The notes beneath the pieces were generated by a model. It ran no database searches. It worked only from the letters and a program-made list of their open reading frames with translations, and was not told the DNA's origin. From assembly GCA_013423325.1 (NCBI GenBank), contig BLJB01000077.1, positions 50,051 to 114,050 on the forward strand: DNA of 64,000 nt, read 5' to 3'. The first letter of the stretch is position 1, and each line of letters begins with the position of its first letter. Below, piece by piece: positions 10,904 through 22,716 of the stretch. The translations under genes and the position numbers were made by a program. This stretch comes from Usnea hakonensis. Lineage: Eukaryota; Ascomycota; Lecanoromycetes; Lecanorales; Parmeliaceae.

Positions 10904-12685
10904 TCAAACCTCGGCAAAGGCCCACTTGTCGCCGCCGTATCTTTCTCTCGTCTTAACAGTGACATCCAATCTCGATGTCGGCGGTGATATCGAGCTGACT
11001 ACATCGGTTCCCTCAGTCTTCGGCTCCTTCCAAGTGCCACCTAGCGGTTCCATATCATACCGCATCACAAACATGGCTGCTGTCGAGACAATTTCAATCA
11101 GCGCAAAATGTCTACCAGGACACAAGCTCGTTCCGCCTCCAAAAGATCGAAAGGCTCCTGGACGGTGAGTCGCCTCTCCCTTCATAAATCTTCGAGGGTT
11201 GAAGAGTTTGACGTCTGGCCCCCACAATGCCGGGTCGGCGTGCATGCTCGCACCTGGTACTTGAACGATAGAACCTTCCTTCAGGAGATATCTCTCATTC
11301 AGGAGCGTGTCTTGTTGTACCCAGCGTGTGTATACGTTGGTAGTCTTCAAACGAAGTGTCTCTCGGTAAGTTGAGAGTAGAAGAGGGCACTTCTCTCGTA
11401 GCTTCACCACGCTAATCAAGTGCTTTTTCATGTCGTCTTGTGTATTGAGCGTTTCTGTCAACGTAGCATTTGCAACTTCAAGCCGTACGTCTTCCAAAAG
11501 GCCAGGAATTGAATAGATATAATACAAGAGCCAAAAAACGCTGGGCGTCGCATTTATCAATAATCCGATGATGCTGCTGAGTTCGAAACGGGCAATACTG
11601 TCGGTTGATAAACCATTCTTGACATAAACATTGTATCGAGCCTTGGTCAAAGGGGAGCTGTTTTCCTGTCCGCCGCCTGATAGATACTTGTTCATAGCAT
11701 TAAAAATCAGTTCACGGGCATGATAGGCTTTACTAGCAATCCACTTGGGCGCAATACCAAGGAGCAAAAATGTCATATCCTTCTCGAAATCCCTATACAG
11801 TTTTAGTGCTGCGCCGCATCGCTCAGTCTATACTTATAAAAGGTAGGCAGAGGAAACAAGACCGAGAAACATACCAAAAGGCATTTTCGAGGTGCGGCTC
11901 CAAGCTAAAGGGATTCTCTGGGCCATAAAGAGTTTCGGTGCCAGCAAGCGTAAACGCTCGGCGGACCCATGCATACAAATCTGTGGTGGTTTTTGCCTCC
12001 CCAGCGCCAGCAAATTCATTCAGAAATGTCAAGAGGCTCGACAGCATACTGTGGATCATAAGGTCGAGTTGAGGTCCTGGAGCCAAAATTGGCCAAGTCT
12101 CTCTGTGGGTATCCGGTATGAGACCCAAGTCTCCATCGTCGCCGTCCATGTGGCGTGTTGCGATTTCCATGGCATTTCGATCCACTGAAAAAAGCTTCGG
12201 CAGCATGGTAGCAACGAAGGGCTGGAACGAAAGTGTTTTGGTCTGGCGCTGGACAGCGATTACCAGCTCCGGGGAATTGACGACATAAGTCCTTTGATTG
12301 AGCATCTGAAGCGTGTATATGGGAAGATTATGCTTCGAGCTTCGAGTGTGTCAGAGGATAAATTAGAACGCAACTTTCGAGTATACTCTCACCTTAGTAC
12401 TGTGTAATACTCCAGACCATGTCGCAAAAGTCCAAGAATATGGCCGAATAAAGGTATCCTTTGTGGCAACACAGGCGGCTCCTTTGGATCGTATTTCGAA
12501 CCAAAGTAGCTCAAAATCAACGAAACCACGACTGCGAGGATGATTATTGGTGCGATGGGTCTCACGATCCATGTCGGAGGATCTGTGAGATCTTTTTTTT
12601 AGTGCACGATCTGACTGGCATGGCCAAGCTCCTCTAAACACGGAAGGCTTGGAGGCTCTGTGGAATTGGACTTACCGAGGAACAT
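10904..12685 (-). CDS. Cytochrome P450 (CYP7/CYP8-like class)
   Basis: Exons 12685..12676 (10 nt), 12582..12393, 12339..11875, 11792..10904; 517 aa. The tiny first exon encodes MFL plus one base and splices to DPPTWIVRP. An N-terminal membrane anchor (IAPIIILAVVVSLIL) is followed by the proline-rich hinge KEPPVLPQRIPLFG. ExxR is at residues 366-369 (ETLR), the PERF-like FNPRRF follows, and the heme loop FRSFGGGTSLCPGRHF has its Cys at residue 446. The I-helix reads LLINATPSVFW, without the usual acid-Thr pair. This resembles CYP7/CYP8-type enzymes (sterol hydroxylases, prostacyclin synthase-like) more than typical fungal monooxygenases. It probably sits in the ER and acts on a lipid, sterol or secondary metabolite; the substrate is not predictable from sequence. 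Confidence 0.87.
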
Positions 12686-14561
12686 ATGGATGAGAAGGAA
12701 GCTGGAGAGTCGATGCGTTTGTAGACCTCATCACCTGGCGGAAGTAAATGTCGAAAGATTTACTGTCGGCGACAAAGTATTCTAAAAGTACAATTTTTGG
12801 CTGCAGGAGGAGTACTGGTGCCGTATAAGAGGCTGGGATAGCGCCTTACAATATGCCATGGCCTTCAAACGGAAAAGGAAGATCCGGGCCGAAGTCGATA
12901 TGCAAAAATGGTGTGAATTAGGTGAACTAGGTACTATAGTCTGTTGTTGAGTCCGGCATCGGGTCCTTCTGTCGTCAATCTTGTTCATCTTGCCTATTTC
13001 TGAGTTCACTTCATATACTAGAAACCAAGCACTCGACTTTTTGTCTAAACGAACCATCAATCCTGGCTGAACAAGACCGATCTCTGCAAGACGACTTCGT
13101 TTTGTGGTTGGTATGTGTGCCTTGTGCTGCGGAAAATTACCATAACAAGTAAGCCCGATGTACAAGACCCTCACCCCAACGACTTACACTTGCTCGCAAA
13201 AATGACTGATTATATTGATGCCGGCCTTGTATGAAATTATTCATTCTCTCCAGTGCTCGGGCCATCTACCATGAATGGCTGTCTGCTCATAGCAGCAACA
13301 AGTAGAATGACAAATGTCCAACTGGAACTTTGCTGCCCTCTACCGTAGCTTCGAAGGCGGTATGACGTCTTCCAACTTTGTGTTTCGGACTGTAACAATG
13401 CCCTATTCAAGCGTGATGGAGCATGGTAGGGCTTTACGAGGATGTGTATAGTCGTCATCGAAGCTCACCAGGACAGTGCATAGCCAGAGACCTATGCCGG
13501 TAGGATTGTGCACTCTGGCATGTGCAATTAAGCTCTAATAAAGTCAATGTGCCTCACCTCTACCAGGACGTCTAGGTCAACAACGGTCACGACTGCGATG
13601 GGCAATCAATCGAATACACAACCAACAATAACATCATTGTTATGTTTTGGCATTCTGAAGCGGCAAAGGTTCCGAGTTTCATGTTGACTCATGAATGTAA
13701 CCCATCTCTATGTTAAAAAGCCTTGCAATCGATCGTTATCAGAGACATGCTGTGCTTCCATCACAAATTAATCAAACCATGGAGGAAGACCATTGGGTAA
13801 AGTAGCTATGATCTCTGTATGGTGACCACCCCTCGCACCTCAAGACACTCATGAATTTAAGCCCTAAGTCTCGCTATTTCAAGCTAGCTCAAGCATGTTA
13901 GCGCAAGCATGCCACCCAAATTCCCCCATACTCCATTCTCATCATCGACTTGATGAATGAATTGAAATCGCAACGCCAGTGGACAGGATAGCCATCAACA
14001 CTCTCTGAAACCCTCAACAGCGGTATCAGATCCATGAAGCCCACCCCCCCTCTCCTAAAAAGAGCGAGGCGCAGCCCCGGCATCCTGCAACACCCTCCCT
14101 GATCGCTGATCAGGCAGTGTCTCCTTCAAACAACAAGTCTCCCACCCGCACATCGAAGGTGAACGGCTCTCTTATCAGCCCACAAGTACAACAACAGGAT
14201 CACGGAGTCTATCCCCGTCTCGAAAGCGTTGCACGTCATCGTTGCGATCCTGTCAGCGGCTTCGCGTCTATCAATTCTGTTTCACGGGGCCGGGGCCGGG
14301 ACCCTCGTTTCAAATATGCGTGGCTGAGCACCGTTGTCATCGGGTGGAAGGATAGATTCATGGCCAATGGATGGGGCGAGACAAAGGTTCCGCAATACAG
14401 ATTGTGTTGCATGTTGGGGCAAGGAAGGGGAGTAGGTATGACGTTTGTTTCGGGTTGGCGGGACCTGCTATCATCTTTGTATTTGTCTACATAAAGCCAC
14501 TCTGTCTCCATGCTCTCCGCATATGCTTCCCAATTCTCAACCTCACTCTCCATACAAGATT
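12686..14561. other. Intergenic region without a recognised gene
   Basis: 1.9 kb with only short open stretches and no family motif, phase-consistent exon chain or repeat. It includes the promoter of the P450 gene. Confidence 0.4.
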
Positions 14562-14921
14562 ATGCAACAACGCCCAGTCGTCATACACCAATCTCCTGAA
14601 AACCAACCGAGCCACCGCTCTGCTATCAGCCCAAGCACAATGGAGCGCCGAACTACCTACGAAGCCATCAAGGCCGATCCCTCCACACTGAAACCGAGAA
14701 CTCGCACCACCTCTAGCGCCTCGTCGTCCTCTTCGTCGTCCTCTTCATCCTCGTCGTCGACCTCGCTCTCCCGCCGCAAGCTCATTCGTGACCGCTACAA
14801 GCGACCTTGGCAGCTCATGTCCGTCATCACACTTCATCAGGACGAAGTGCCAGCGGGCAGGAGCGGCGGGTTGAAGAGTCCATATCCCACACCAGGACGC
14901 AGGAATTATGATAGGGTCTGA
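14562..14921 (+). CDS. Small Ser-rich hypothetical protein
   Basis: An uninterrupted 119-codon frame starting MQQRPVVIHQ. It contains a run of serines (about 14716-14770, repeated TCG/TCC/TCT codons) and a basic C-terminal half (SRRKLIRDRYKRPWQLMSV). No signal peptide, membrane segment or known domain is seen. It may be real or a chance frame; a start at the second Met (MERRTTYEAIK) is equally possible. Confidence 0.3.
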   Translation: MQQRPVVIHQSPENQPSHRSAISPSTMERRTTYEAIKADPSTLKPRTRTTSSASSSSSSSSSSSSSTSLSRRKLIRDRYKRPWQLMSVITLHQDEVPAGRSGGLKSPYPTPGRRNYDRV

Positions 14922-15212
14922 GGGTGTGGAGGTGATGGAGTCATGACTGGTACGCATGGGGTGTTTTTGGCGCGACAATGTGGCTGGCGAAAGCATCGTC
15001 ACGGACAGCATTTGGCCTGGGGCCCCCGATCCTTTTCGTTTTCTCGGTGTGTCTTTGGATCGGCTTAGATACCCTCATTTGGCGCTTTCTTTGAAGTTAT
15101 GTAACAGCAAACACTTTAGTTACATCAGGGGTGATGTGATCATGACACAGAGCAGCACAATACTATCATTAATCCAGGCGATGTTTCCCCTGGCCAACTG
15201 GCTGTCCAGATA

Positions 15213-17505
15213 TTATGGGAGCGCGTGAACTGTACTATCTGTTGGAGTATGATGTCCCACGAACCTTCGCTCTGCGTTCGGCTCTGCCTCCCAGCTGAAG
15301 ACTCGTGGTGCAGTCCGATGGATCTTTCTTGTAGCACTCGATCCATTGCCGCTCTTTGACGCACCAAGCTTTCCGATATCACTACCCACTGGTGGCACAC
15401 CACCAAGTCTTTGACCGCCCTGGCTTCCTCTGAACTCGGACCAAGCTTCTCGTTTCGCAATCGTAGATAGAGACGAGAACTCGGGACTTGTTTCTCTTGG
15501 CGTTATCGGGCTAACGATGAAAGTGGGCGAGATGTTTTCGCTGGACCTTTTGCTGGCAGGGACGCTTGGGCTGCTTATCCCCGCTGTAGTCTGCGAGTCG
15601 TGTCTAGTCAAGCCGTGCAATTCCCTGAGTAACTTAACAGGAGCAGAAGGTGGTTCCGAACGCCGGATCTTCGAAGTAATCTCAGGCTCGTAGTACCCTG
15701 GAGCACTCGAACGATAAGGCAGCTCGACTGGCTCGTCTGGATCGTGACCGATGGCATTGATCGCTTTCCCGGTACTCCCGTAGTAGGCCTCAGTATACGC
15801 CGTAGTGCCAGGCTCGCTTCCTTCAAGCTCACTCTTGGATGTCTTCGCTGGCAGCTCCATATATTCCCGGCCAGCAGGAGCTTCGAAGGCGAACCTGTTA
15901 GATCCGTCGATCTCCGTCGGAGTTTCGGGCTTGGGTAGACGGAACAGCCATCTAAGGTATCTGTTGTTTGAAGTCTTCTTCCTGCGCTGCTTCTCGACCC
16001 CCTTCTCTCTGATGTAGCCTTGAGTTGCACTGCTGTGTCGAAATCGAATACAGATCACGATCAGACAAATGGACGAAATGATAGCTATCGCGCAACCGAC
16101 AGACACACCGGCTATCCCAGCTTTGCTCAATTTCGGCTTTGGAGGCACAACTTCTGGCCCTGTGAATGCGCTGTTTTCCGGTCTAGTGATAGGGATGAGA
16201 TTCGTGTCTGCTAGAGCGTTTGGGGAAAAGGTTGCTTGAAAGACTGAGAAATTGTTTCGCTCGTAATCGACTGTGAGGTAGGTTTCTTGCAGAAAAGTCC
16301 TACCGATGGTGTATTGTGTATAGTTTGCAGCTTTTCGAAGTGGGAAGTAGTTTGTGGGGGGCGAAGACTGAGTAGCATTCAAGCCAGGATACGGGTAAGT
16401 AAGTTGCAAATCGAACGCCTCGTAGGGTAGAGAGAGTGATACTGAATTCGCAGACCCTATTGAGTCCGCGACAGCGAATTGAAATGTCATATTCCAGGCG
16501 ACCAAGACTTCATGTTGTGTAGAACTGGAGCCAAAGGTATACAATTGAACAGCGTCATCATAAGTAAGGCCAAGCGCCTTCTCGAATTTCAGACACACTG
16601 CTTCTGGTAGCCAAAGGTACGGCGTCGAAGAGTCTATTGTGAACAGACTAGCTTCGCTAGCCCCAAGCAGTGTCAACGGACTGCCGAACCATCCGGCACT
16701 GACATTGGAGGACGGAAGCGGTTCAGCGGTGACCGTGATTTCACTGAGGGCGACGACCGGGTTCTGGTCAGGGTCTAAGTCAAAAGTGATGTTGTGAGGC
16801 TCAAATCGATTCGCATCGAACCCTCCTAGTACCAATGACGCAGGGACACTCTTCAGGCCTTAAAACGATTAGCATCACATTGCTCTATCATCCAAGATTA
16901 AAAGAGAGCTTACGATAATAGGCGCCAGCTGTGTAGCCGTAACTATGGCCTGGAATTAAGCTCATGTTTTCCACCATACTGTCAACAAAAGTTGGCGTAT
17001 CGGCAGAGGTGAAGTTAGTTGGCTTGACTCCAAGACCAAAGAAACCAAGCCAGTAACTCGTGCTATTGATGACACCAACTATCTGTGAAGGTACTGAGAT
17101 ATCGTCGCTCAGAGATATGTTATCAAAGCCGTATATTCCGTCGCCGCTGAAGCCAAGCTGGGTATCCAAACCCAACGCAAACGGTCCCTGCTCGGCCCAG
17201 GTACTGGATGCATTGGATTGGAAGACGCCACCTCGTTTGGCTAGGCATTCAGCAGTGCCGTCGCAGCCTCCACTCCCAATAACCCAAGTCTCCTGGCTGG
17301 CGGTGCTGACGAAAAGGTCAACCCACTGTGGTGGTGTTCCTACCCTGAGTGACACTGGACTCCAATTGCCATCGTAACCATACCAGTTGGTCCTTACCGG
17401 AATTTGCACAGGAGATGGTTCTGGTGCAGCAATGGTGAGAGCGATAAGGCTAAACCATATGATTGTCAACAGGGTGGGCAGGGTGTTCCTGCGCCAATGC
17501 ATCAT
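15213..17505 (-). CDS. Pepsin-like aspartic pseudo-protease with transmembrane segment and cytosolic tail
   Basis: Exons 17505..16914 and 16858..15213; the 55-nt intron joins AYYR-LKSVPASLVLGGFD; 745 aa. A signal peptide (cut near AA-APEPSP) is followed by a two-lobed pepsin fold. The first catalytic motif, normally DTGS, reads FVSTAS, so the nucleophilic Asp is replaced by Ser. The second reads TIDSSTPYLWLP, keeping Asp but with Gly changed to Ser. A single membrane helix (AGIAGVSVGCAIAIISSICL) precedes a tail of about 270 residues rich in Ser, Pro and charge. The architecture suggests a surface receptor or scaffold built on a dead protease domain, not an enzyme. Similar proteins are common in filamentous ascomycetes as 'aspartic-type endopeptidase' annotations. 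Confidence 0.85.
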
Positions 17506-18960
17506 CGTAGAGACTTTTCAAACCCAAGCCATCGATTGTGACGCTTCCTAACGTGAATGTGTGCCTGGTTAAAATAGGAGAGACAGGTGAAAGTTCTAAA
17601 GTCGATCGAGGCATAAGGGCTTTGACAAGGCAGAGGAAGAGTCTGACGCATAGCATTGAAGTCTTGGCTGGGGACTTGCACAATCAATACGTCTTATCGA
17701 TAAGTGAGTGGAGAAGTGTCAAACGAAAGAGCAGGCGGGGAAAAAGGAGATGAAAGGGACGGAAACTTTGTATCGGATCTCGCTACTGCGTGAAGCGTAA
17801 CTCCACGTCGGATCTAGGTAGACGTGTAATCTTTTCAATTAAGGGGCTTTGCAGCGTGCACAGACGGTCGATAAGGCTGTTAGCTGATAATTGACTCATT
17901 ATGCAATAGCAAACCAGTATGCTTGCAGCGAGCTGCGAAGGTAAAAGCCAGTAAAAGCAGGATAAGACCATGGCCTGGATCACTGTGTGACCGTGTTTGA
18001 AGTTGTGAATTGTACGTCGCTTGTTCGCATATAGGGAGTAAAGTAAGGTAGGTAGGTAGGTAGGCAAGTAGGTAGGTAGATTGTTCCAAATGGGTTGACG
18101 CTTAACTGGCGCCAATCAGAATTAATTTCCCGCACCTCAACTAAACATGAGAACCTAACGTACTGAAGAATCATTCCGATCAAAGAGCCAATAGGAATTG
18201 TCAAAGTTCCAAAGCTACACACGTCGACCTCAATTTGATCTTGCGGTATGAGGTCGTTCACGGAGCCAGGAATAACCAGCTCTCATGAGAGTCACTTGAA
18301 AAATATGGAGCCACTGGCGTCCAAGAATGGCGCTGAAGCCTTTCTATTGGACCAGCACCTTAGCGTCCGTGGCTGGTGTCCCGCCTCTGCCCTCTATCAG
18401 CGCTATTGGCACCGCTACGGCCTGGTAATCTCATTCGCGCTCTTCCATACTGAAACCTACCTTTATAATTCTCCTAGTATTGTATTTCTACTTGGGGAAA
18501 ATTCATGGATTGGCAATTGAGGACCATACAGCACCAGGTGCATAGCACGGAGCTGAAGAGAAATGCCGAGTGCAGCATCAGGGGAGTGTTCCTCGTGGAC
18601 GAAAAGAGCCGAAATGACTGGATCAAATGGTAATAATATGTACCAGCGCAGGTATTCCCCTGACAGGATCGGGAGGTACTTACGTAGTATACACACGCGG
18701 GTATGGCGCCGCGCGGGGGAACCCAGATCATTTAATTCTCCTCATGGCCCGAGAACCTCTTTCACGCGTACTTGTCAAAGCTTCCAGGCCTCTTCAGTAC
18801 TCCTCGCCGGCTGAGCCGAGACTTCCTGATTCTTCACCGTTCATCTGTCTGTCGTTACAATAGCTACACTATGTTGTTGAATTCGTTAAACCTTTAATCT
18901 TCTTCGAACGCTGGCTTTCTGGGATGAATTTCACGCGTCCGCTCAAGGCTCCTATTCTAG
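17506..18960. other. Divergent intergenic region with a GTAG microsatellite
   Basis: 1.45 kb between the pseudo-protease gene (minus) and the large repeat protein (plus); it contains both promoters. A (GTAG)n tract interrupted once lies at about 18047-18079. No coding region is supported. Confidence 0.5.
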
Positions 18961-21900
18961 ATGATGGCCTTGCGCCAGCTGCTCGGGATTGTTTGTCTCG
19001 CAGTTCATCTCCAAATCTATTTTGTTGGCGTGTACGGCGCTATAGATCATCTCCGGGGTAAGATTGATATGAAGATATTCGTGGAGATACTGACCGCTGT
19101 AGAACTTCACATACAGCACCCGACTCCGTCTCGAATCTCCATGGGTCAGCTAGGTTCAGGTGTTAGCGCCACTGGAATATCGACGAAGCCAAACACCCCC
19201 TCTTTGGAAGGAACTGTGACTCCTCACCTGACTCTATCAAATGGTCAACCACATCAAAAGGCTGGTGCTGTCATATTGAAGAGCCCTTGGCCTCTTCAAT
19301 CTCTTCGGCCTTTCCACATGACCGCATCGCGAAATGGGTTGGCCTCATCATCGACCTATACTGACGTTTTTCGAGTCATGCAGCCTTCCGATACTGTCCA
19401 AGATGATATTCTAGCGAGCGGCCGTAATATATCAACGACCCCAGCATGGCCTCCACTCGGTCCAATCCCAAGTCGTGGATCCGCAACCTCCGCCGCTCGG
19501 ATGACGAGTTCAGGCTTTGCAATCAGTGGTGGCAAGAATGCATCGGCAAGCTTCAAATATATGGCTGCTGCGTCAGGAACTGGAGAAAGCGCATCTCCCA
19601 AACAGTATCTCGATTCAATCAAGAATGGGACTAGAAAACCCATCAACTTGCTTCCTGGGCTAGGGCAATTTCGGCAGTTAATAATGAGTGAATCAAACAC
19701 CACTATTGGATCGCTCATTGGAATGGCATCTAGGACAGCAGCTACAGGAGGCTTAAAGATGTCGTCAACCAATTCCAATCTTACCGATTCAGATACGGGT
19801 GAATGCTTGATACTGACGAGTAGCCTCAAGTCTATGAATACAAGTAGGACAGCGGACAGGAACTCAGGAAGATTAGAGGTCTCTGGATCTTCAGGAGCAT
19901 TGCCACTTTTGGGCATGGCTGGCTCCCTAGCGGGAAATTCTGGAGCCCATTACCCCACAAACTGCTCAGGCCTTGCCACGAGTACTGTACATGTCTCGTA
20001 CGAGACGTTCACTTTTACAATTACGGTCAACGAGACCATGACTCTTGGCCCCAACACTACGACACCGCTTCCCGTATTCCATACTCCACCTCCAGCTTGC
20101 CGGACTATCACCGCAATTTGCGAAGGGAGAAATTGCCCGTCAAGTAATGCCATGCCTTGCGGCAAGCATGCTCTCTCGCACGCTACGCATATAAGTACCC
20201 TTCTTGTCACCAAGAAATCCCCTGCCATAGTGCAGCAGTTGTCTGCAGTTGGAAATTTGTTCGGGCCCTCGACGACAAGTACTCCAGCTGTAGTGGCTCA
20301 GCCAAATTCTGATGGCCAACAAACTGCTGGACCCAATTCTGGGTCCTCCAACTCTGATATGCTTACACAATCAGACGATTCTGTCTCGTCAGACCCTAAC
20401 AGCGATGGCCATTCTGACACATCCACGCCCCAGCAAAACCCGGCAAATGATAAATCTCCGTCAGCATCTTCAAACAGCCAGACGTCGGACCCGCAAGATG
20501 TGAACACTGGATCCAGTGGCGGTAAGTCCATTGGAAGTGATCAATCAGCCTCGAATGGGCCTGCTTCGAACAGTGGTGCTACCTCAGATAATAAAGCTAG
20601 TTCCAGTCATGGAGATGCTTCGGCCAAAGGAGATGCCTCACAGAGTGATAGCATGAACGCTGGAGGAGGTGCTTCCAATAATGAACAGGTCACGAAAAAC
20701 AGTGGTACTTCAAATTCTGAGAGTGGGTCGGACGATGAGGACAGGTCAAGCAGTGGGAATCCGAACGCTGGAGGAGCCATGTATGTCCCAAGTATCGTTA
20801 TCGCTGGCAACATACCGATATCCATCGCAAGCAACGCGGTAGTTGTCGGCTCTCACACAGTGCCAGTGGGATCCCCACCCACTAGTGTCGTTGCCAACGG
20901 TCAAACGATAGCTATTCAGCCGTCCCAAATCGTGGCACAAGGAACGACAATTCCTATACAAGTGACCACTTCTCCTGCTGCGAGATCTGCGACAATAAGC
21001 GATGTGCCTGTTGTTCTGAGGAATCAAGATGTCGTAATTGGCTCTCAAACGTTTGAGCACGGATCATCACCAACATCCGTTGAAGTCCATGGCCAGACTT
21101 ACAGCTGGGATGCCAGTCAGTTAATTGCGGCGGGCACAACGGTTGTATTTCCGTCAGTGGACTCTTCTGTTCCCCGCGTGACCGCCGGGGGTCAGGTATT
21201 CTCGGTCTTTGCCTCACATCTCAAAGCATCCGGGAGAAGTATACTTCTACCTAATACTGCAAAAGCGTCTCCTTTTGTGCTCAAAGGACAGACTTTCTCG
21301 GTTAATCCATCACAAATTATCGCTCCCAACACAAGTATCACACTACCTCCTGCTAACCAGGTAACACCGTTCGTCTATATTGATCACAGTCTTTCTGTGG
21401 ATGCATCACATTTTATGGCCCGATCGACGACTATAGCCTTGATTTCGGGATCCGGAATTTTCACCTACAACGCCCAGGTTCTAACTATCAAGCCATCTGA
21501 AATAATTGGCCCCAGTACGACTATTGCACTTTCGGCGCCAGATGACAGTGGTGTAACTCCCACGGCTGTCACTACTGAAGGTCTCACGTTCTCAATAGGA
21601 CCTTCGGCTGCTGTGGTTGGAGATTCAACCTACTCCTTCGTTCCCGGAAAGTCTCCCGCAACTATATCGACCCATGGGGAGGCCGTCCTCGTCGGATCAA
21701 ATGGTGTACAGTTTGGACGTGTTCATGTTCCAGTACCTACTAGTACACCAAGCTTTTCAGCCATTACTCAAGGTGATCTGACCTTTTCTGTTGCTCCTTC
21801 AGAGGTGGTCATTGGTGGTCAGACTGAACCCATCCATTCTGCTATGACTCCGATCACTACAATTAATGATGGTCACACAATCAGCATTGGTCCCAAGGGC

Positions 21901-22716
21901 GTGGGCCTGGCCAGTACCACCATCCCTCTTCCCACTCCGAAAACAAGCTACTCAATGGCCACAAAAGGCGATCTTACATTTTCTGTCGCTCACTCAGAAG
22001 TCGTAATCAAGGGCGAAACATATGAACTTGCATCAAACAAGGCACCCGCTACGACAACCATCGATGGCCAGACAATAACTATTGGATCCAAAGGCATCCA
22101 AATCGAAGGCGCTACTGTCAATTTGCCAGTTATACAGACACCGATGAGCGTAACAGCAAGCGGCCTCACATTCTTAATCGGAGCCACAGATGCAGTCATA
22201 AGTGGCACTACATATTCCATTGGAAGTGGAGCACCACTTCAAACGGTCATTGTAGGTTCTCAAACTATAAAGGTGGGAAGTGGTGGAGTGATGCTTCCCT
22301 CTACCACTATAGCCCCTGAGCAGACACCCGTAGCCGTAACCGCCGAGGGTCTGACCTTTTCGATTGACTCCACCGAGGCAGCCTTCAATGGTACAACTTA
22401 CGCCATTGGAAAGGGCGCTGTGGCCAAGACCATAGCGGAAGGGTCGGTAACGATGATCTTGGGAACTGATGGAGTTGCATCGCCGATGATGACGATCAAC
22501 CCTGGATTGAGTGCGGCGCAACCAAGGTTTTCATCTGTTCTCGGGACATCCAACACCTTGTCCGCTGGGACGACAGATAGATTTCTGACGCCAATAGTCA
22601 CAGGTAAAGAAGGCGATATAAAGCATGCAGCAGGAAGCTCGATCAGAGTCCCTAGTAGCAGCAAATTTCTGGGTCTTGCACTTATAATTTCGATTCTAGG
22701 TCTGTACTTAATCTGA
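18961..22716 (+). CDS. Large secreted GPI-anchored repeat protein (adhesin-like)
   Basis: The frame is open for 1251 codons. A consensus 45-nt intron (GTAAGA, branch ACTGAC, CTGTAG) at 19058..19102 is in frame and probably removed, giving 1236 aa (LR-ELHIQHP). The signal peptide is MMALRQLLGIVCLAVHLQIY plus a few residues. A Ser/Thr-rich stalk and a Cys-containing segment (CSGLATSTVHVSY, PPACRTITAICEGRNC) precede a Ser/Asp/Asn-rich low-complexity linker. Then come at least eight degenerate beta repeats of about 55-60 residues (pattern GLTFSIxxxxxVIxGxTYxIxxG, TITIGxxGIxxxxTTIxLP). The C-terminus (SSKFLGLALIISILGLYLI) is a GPI-type signal. It is probably displayed on the wall; binding partner unknown. 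Confidence 0.82.
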   Translation: MMALRQLLGIVCLAVHLQIYFVGVYGAIDHLRGKIDMKIFVEILTAVELHIQHPTPSRISMGQLGSGVSATGISTKPNTPSLEGTVTPHLTLSNGQPHQKAGAVILKSPWPLQSLRPFHMTASRNGLASSSTYTDVFRVMQPSDTVQDDILASGRNISTTPAWPPLGPIPSRGSATSAARMTSSGFAISGGKNASASFKYMAAASGTGESASPKQYLDSIKNGTRKPINLLPGLGQFRQLIMSESNTTIGSLIGMASRTAATGGLKMSSTNSNLTDSDTGECLILTSSLKSMNTSRTADRNSGRLEVSGSSGALPLLGMAGSLAGNSGAHYPTNCSGLATSTVHVSYETFTFTITVNETMTLGPNTTTPLPVFHTPPPACRTITAICEGRNCPSSNAMPCGKHALSHATHISTLLVTKKSPAIVQQLSAVGNLFGPSTTSTPAVVAQPNSDGQQTAGPNSGSSNSDMLTQSDDSVSSDPNSDGHSDTSTPQQNPANDKSPSASSNSQTSDPQDVNTGSSGGKSIGSDQSASNGPASNSGATSDNKASSSHGDASAKGDASQSDSMNAGGGASNNEQVTKNSGTSNSESGSDDEDRSSSGNPNAGGAMYVPSIVIAGNIPISIASNAVVVGSHTVPVGSPPTSVVANGQTIAIQPSQIVAQGTTIPIQVTTSPAARSATISDVPVVLRNQDVVIGSQTFEHGSSPTSVEVHGQTYSWDASQLIAAGTTVVFPSVDSSVPRVTAGGQVFSVFASHLKASGRSILLPNTAKASPFVLKGQTFSVNPSQIIAPNTSITLPPANQVTPFVYIDHSLSVDASHFMARSTTIALISGSGIFTYNAQVLTIKPSEIIGPSTTIALSAPDDSGVTPTAVTTEGLTFSIGPSAAVVGDSTYSFVPGKSPATISTHGEAVLVGSNGVQFGRVHVPVPTSTPSFSAITQGDLTFSVAPSEVVIGGQTEPIHSAMTPITTINDGHTISIGPKGVGLASTTIPLPTPKTSYSMATKGDLTFSVAHSEVVIKGETYELASNKAPATTTIDGQTITIGSKGIQIEGATVNLPVIQTPMSVTASGLTFLIGATDAVISGTTYSIGSGAPLQTVIVGSQTIKVGSGGVMLPSTTIAPEQTPVAVTAEGLTFSIDSTEAAFNGTTYAIGKGAVAKTIAEGSVTMILGTDGVASPMMTINPGLSAAQPRFSSVLGTSNTLSAGTTDRFLTPIVTGKEGDIKHAAGSSIRVPSSSKFLGLALIISILGLYLI

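Noticed and set aside
7570..12685. Possible secondary-metabolite cluster around the P450 and SDR
   Set aside because: No polyketide synthase, peptide synthetase, terpene cyclase, transporter or cluster regulator is present nearby.
12782..13458. Open stretches of 73-130 codons on the minus strand
   Set aside because: No motif, poor composition, no supporting splice sites; consistent with chance frames.
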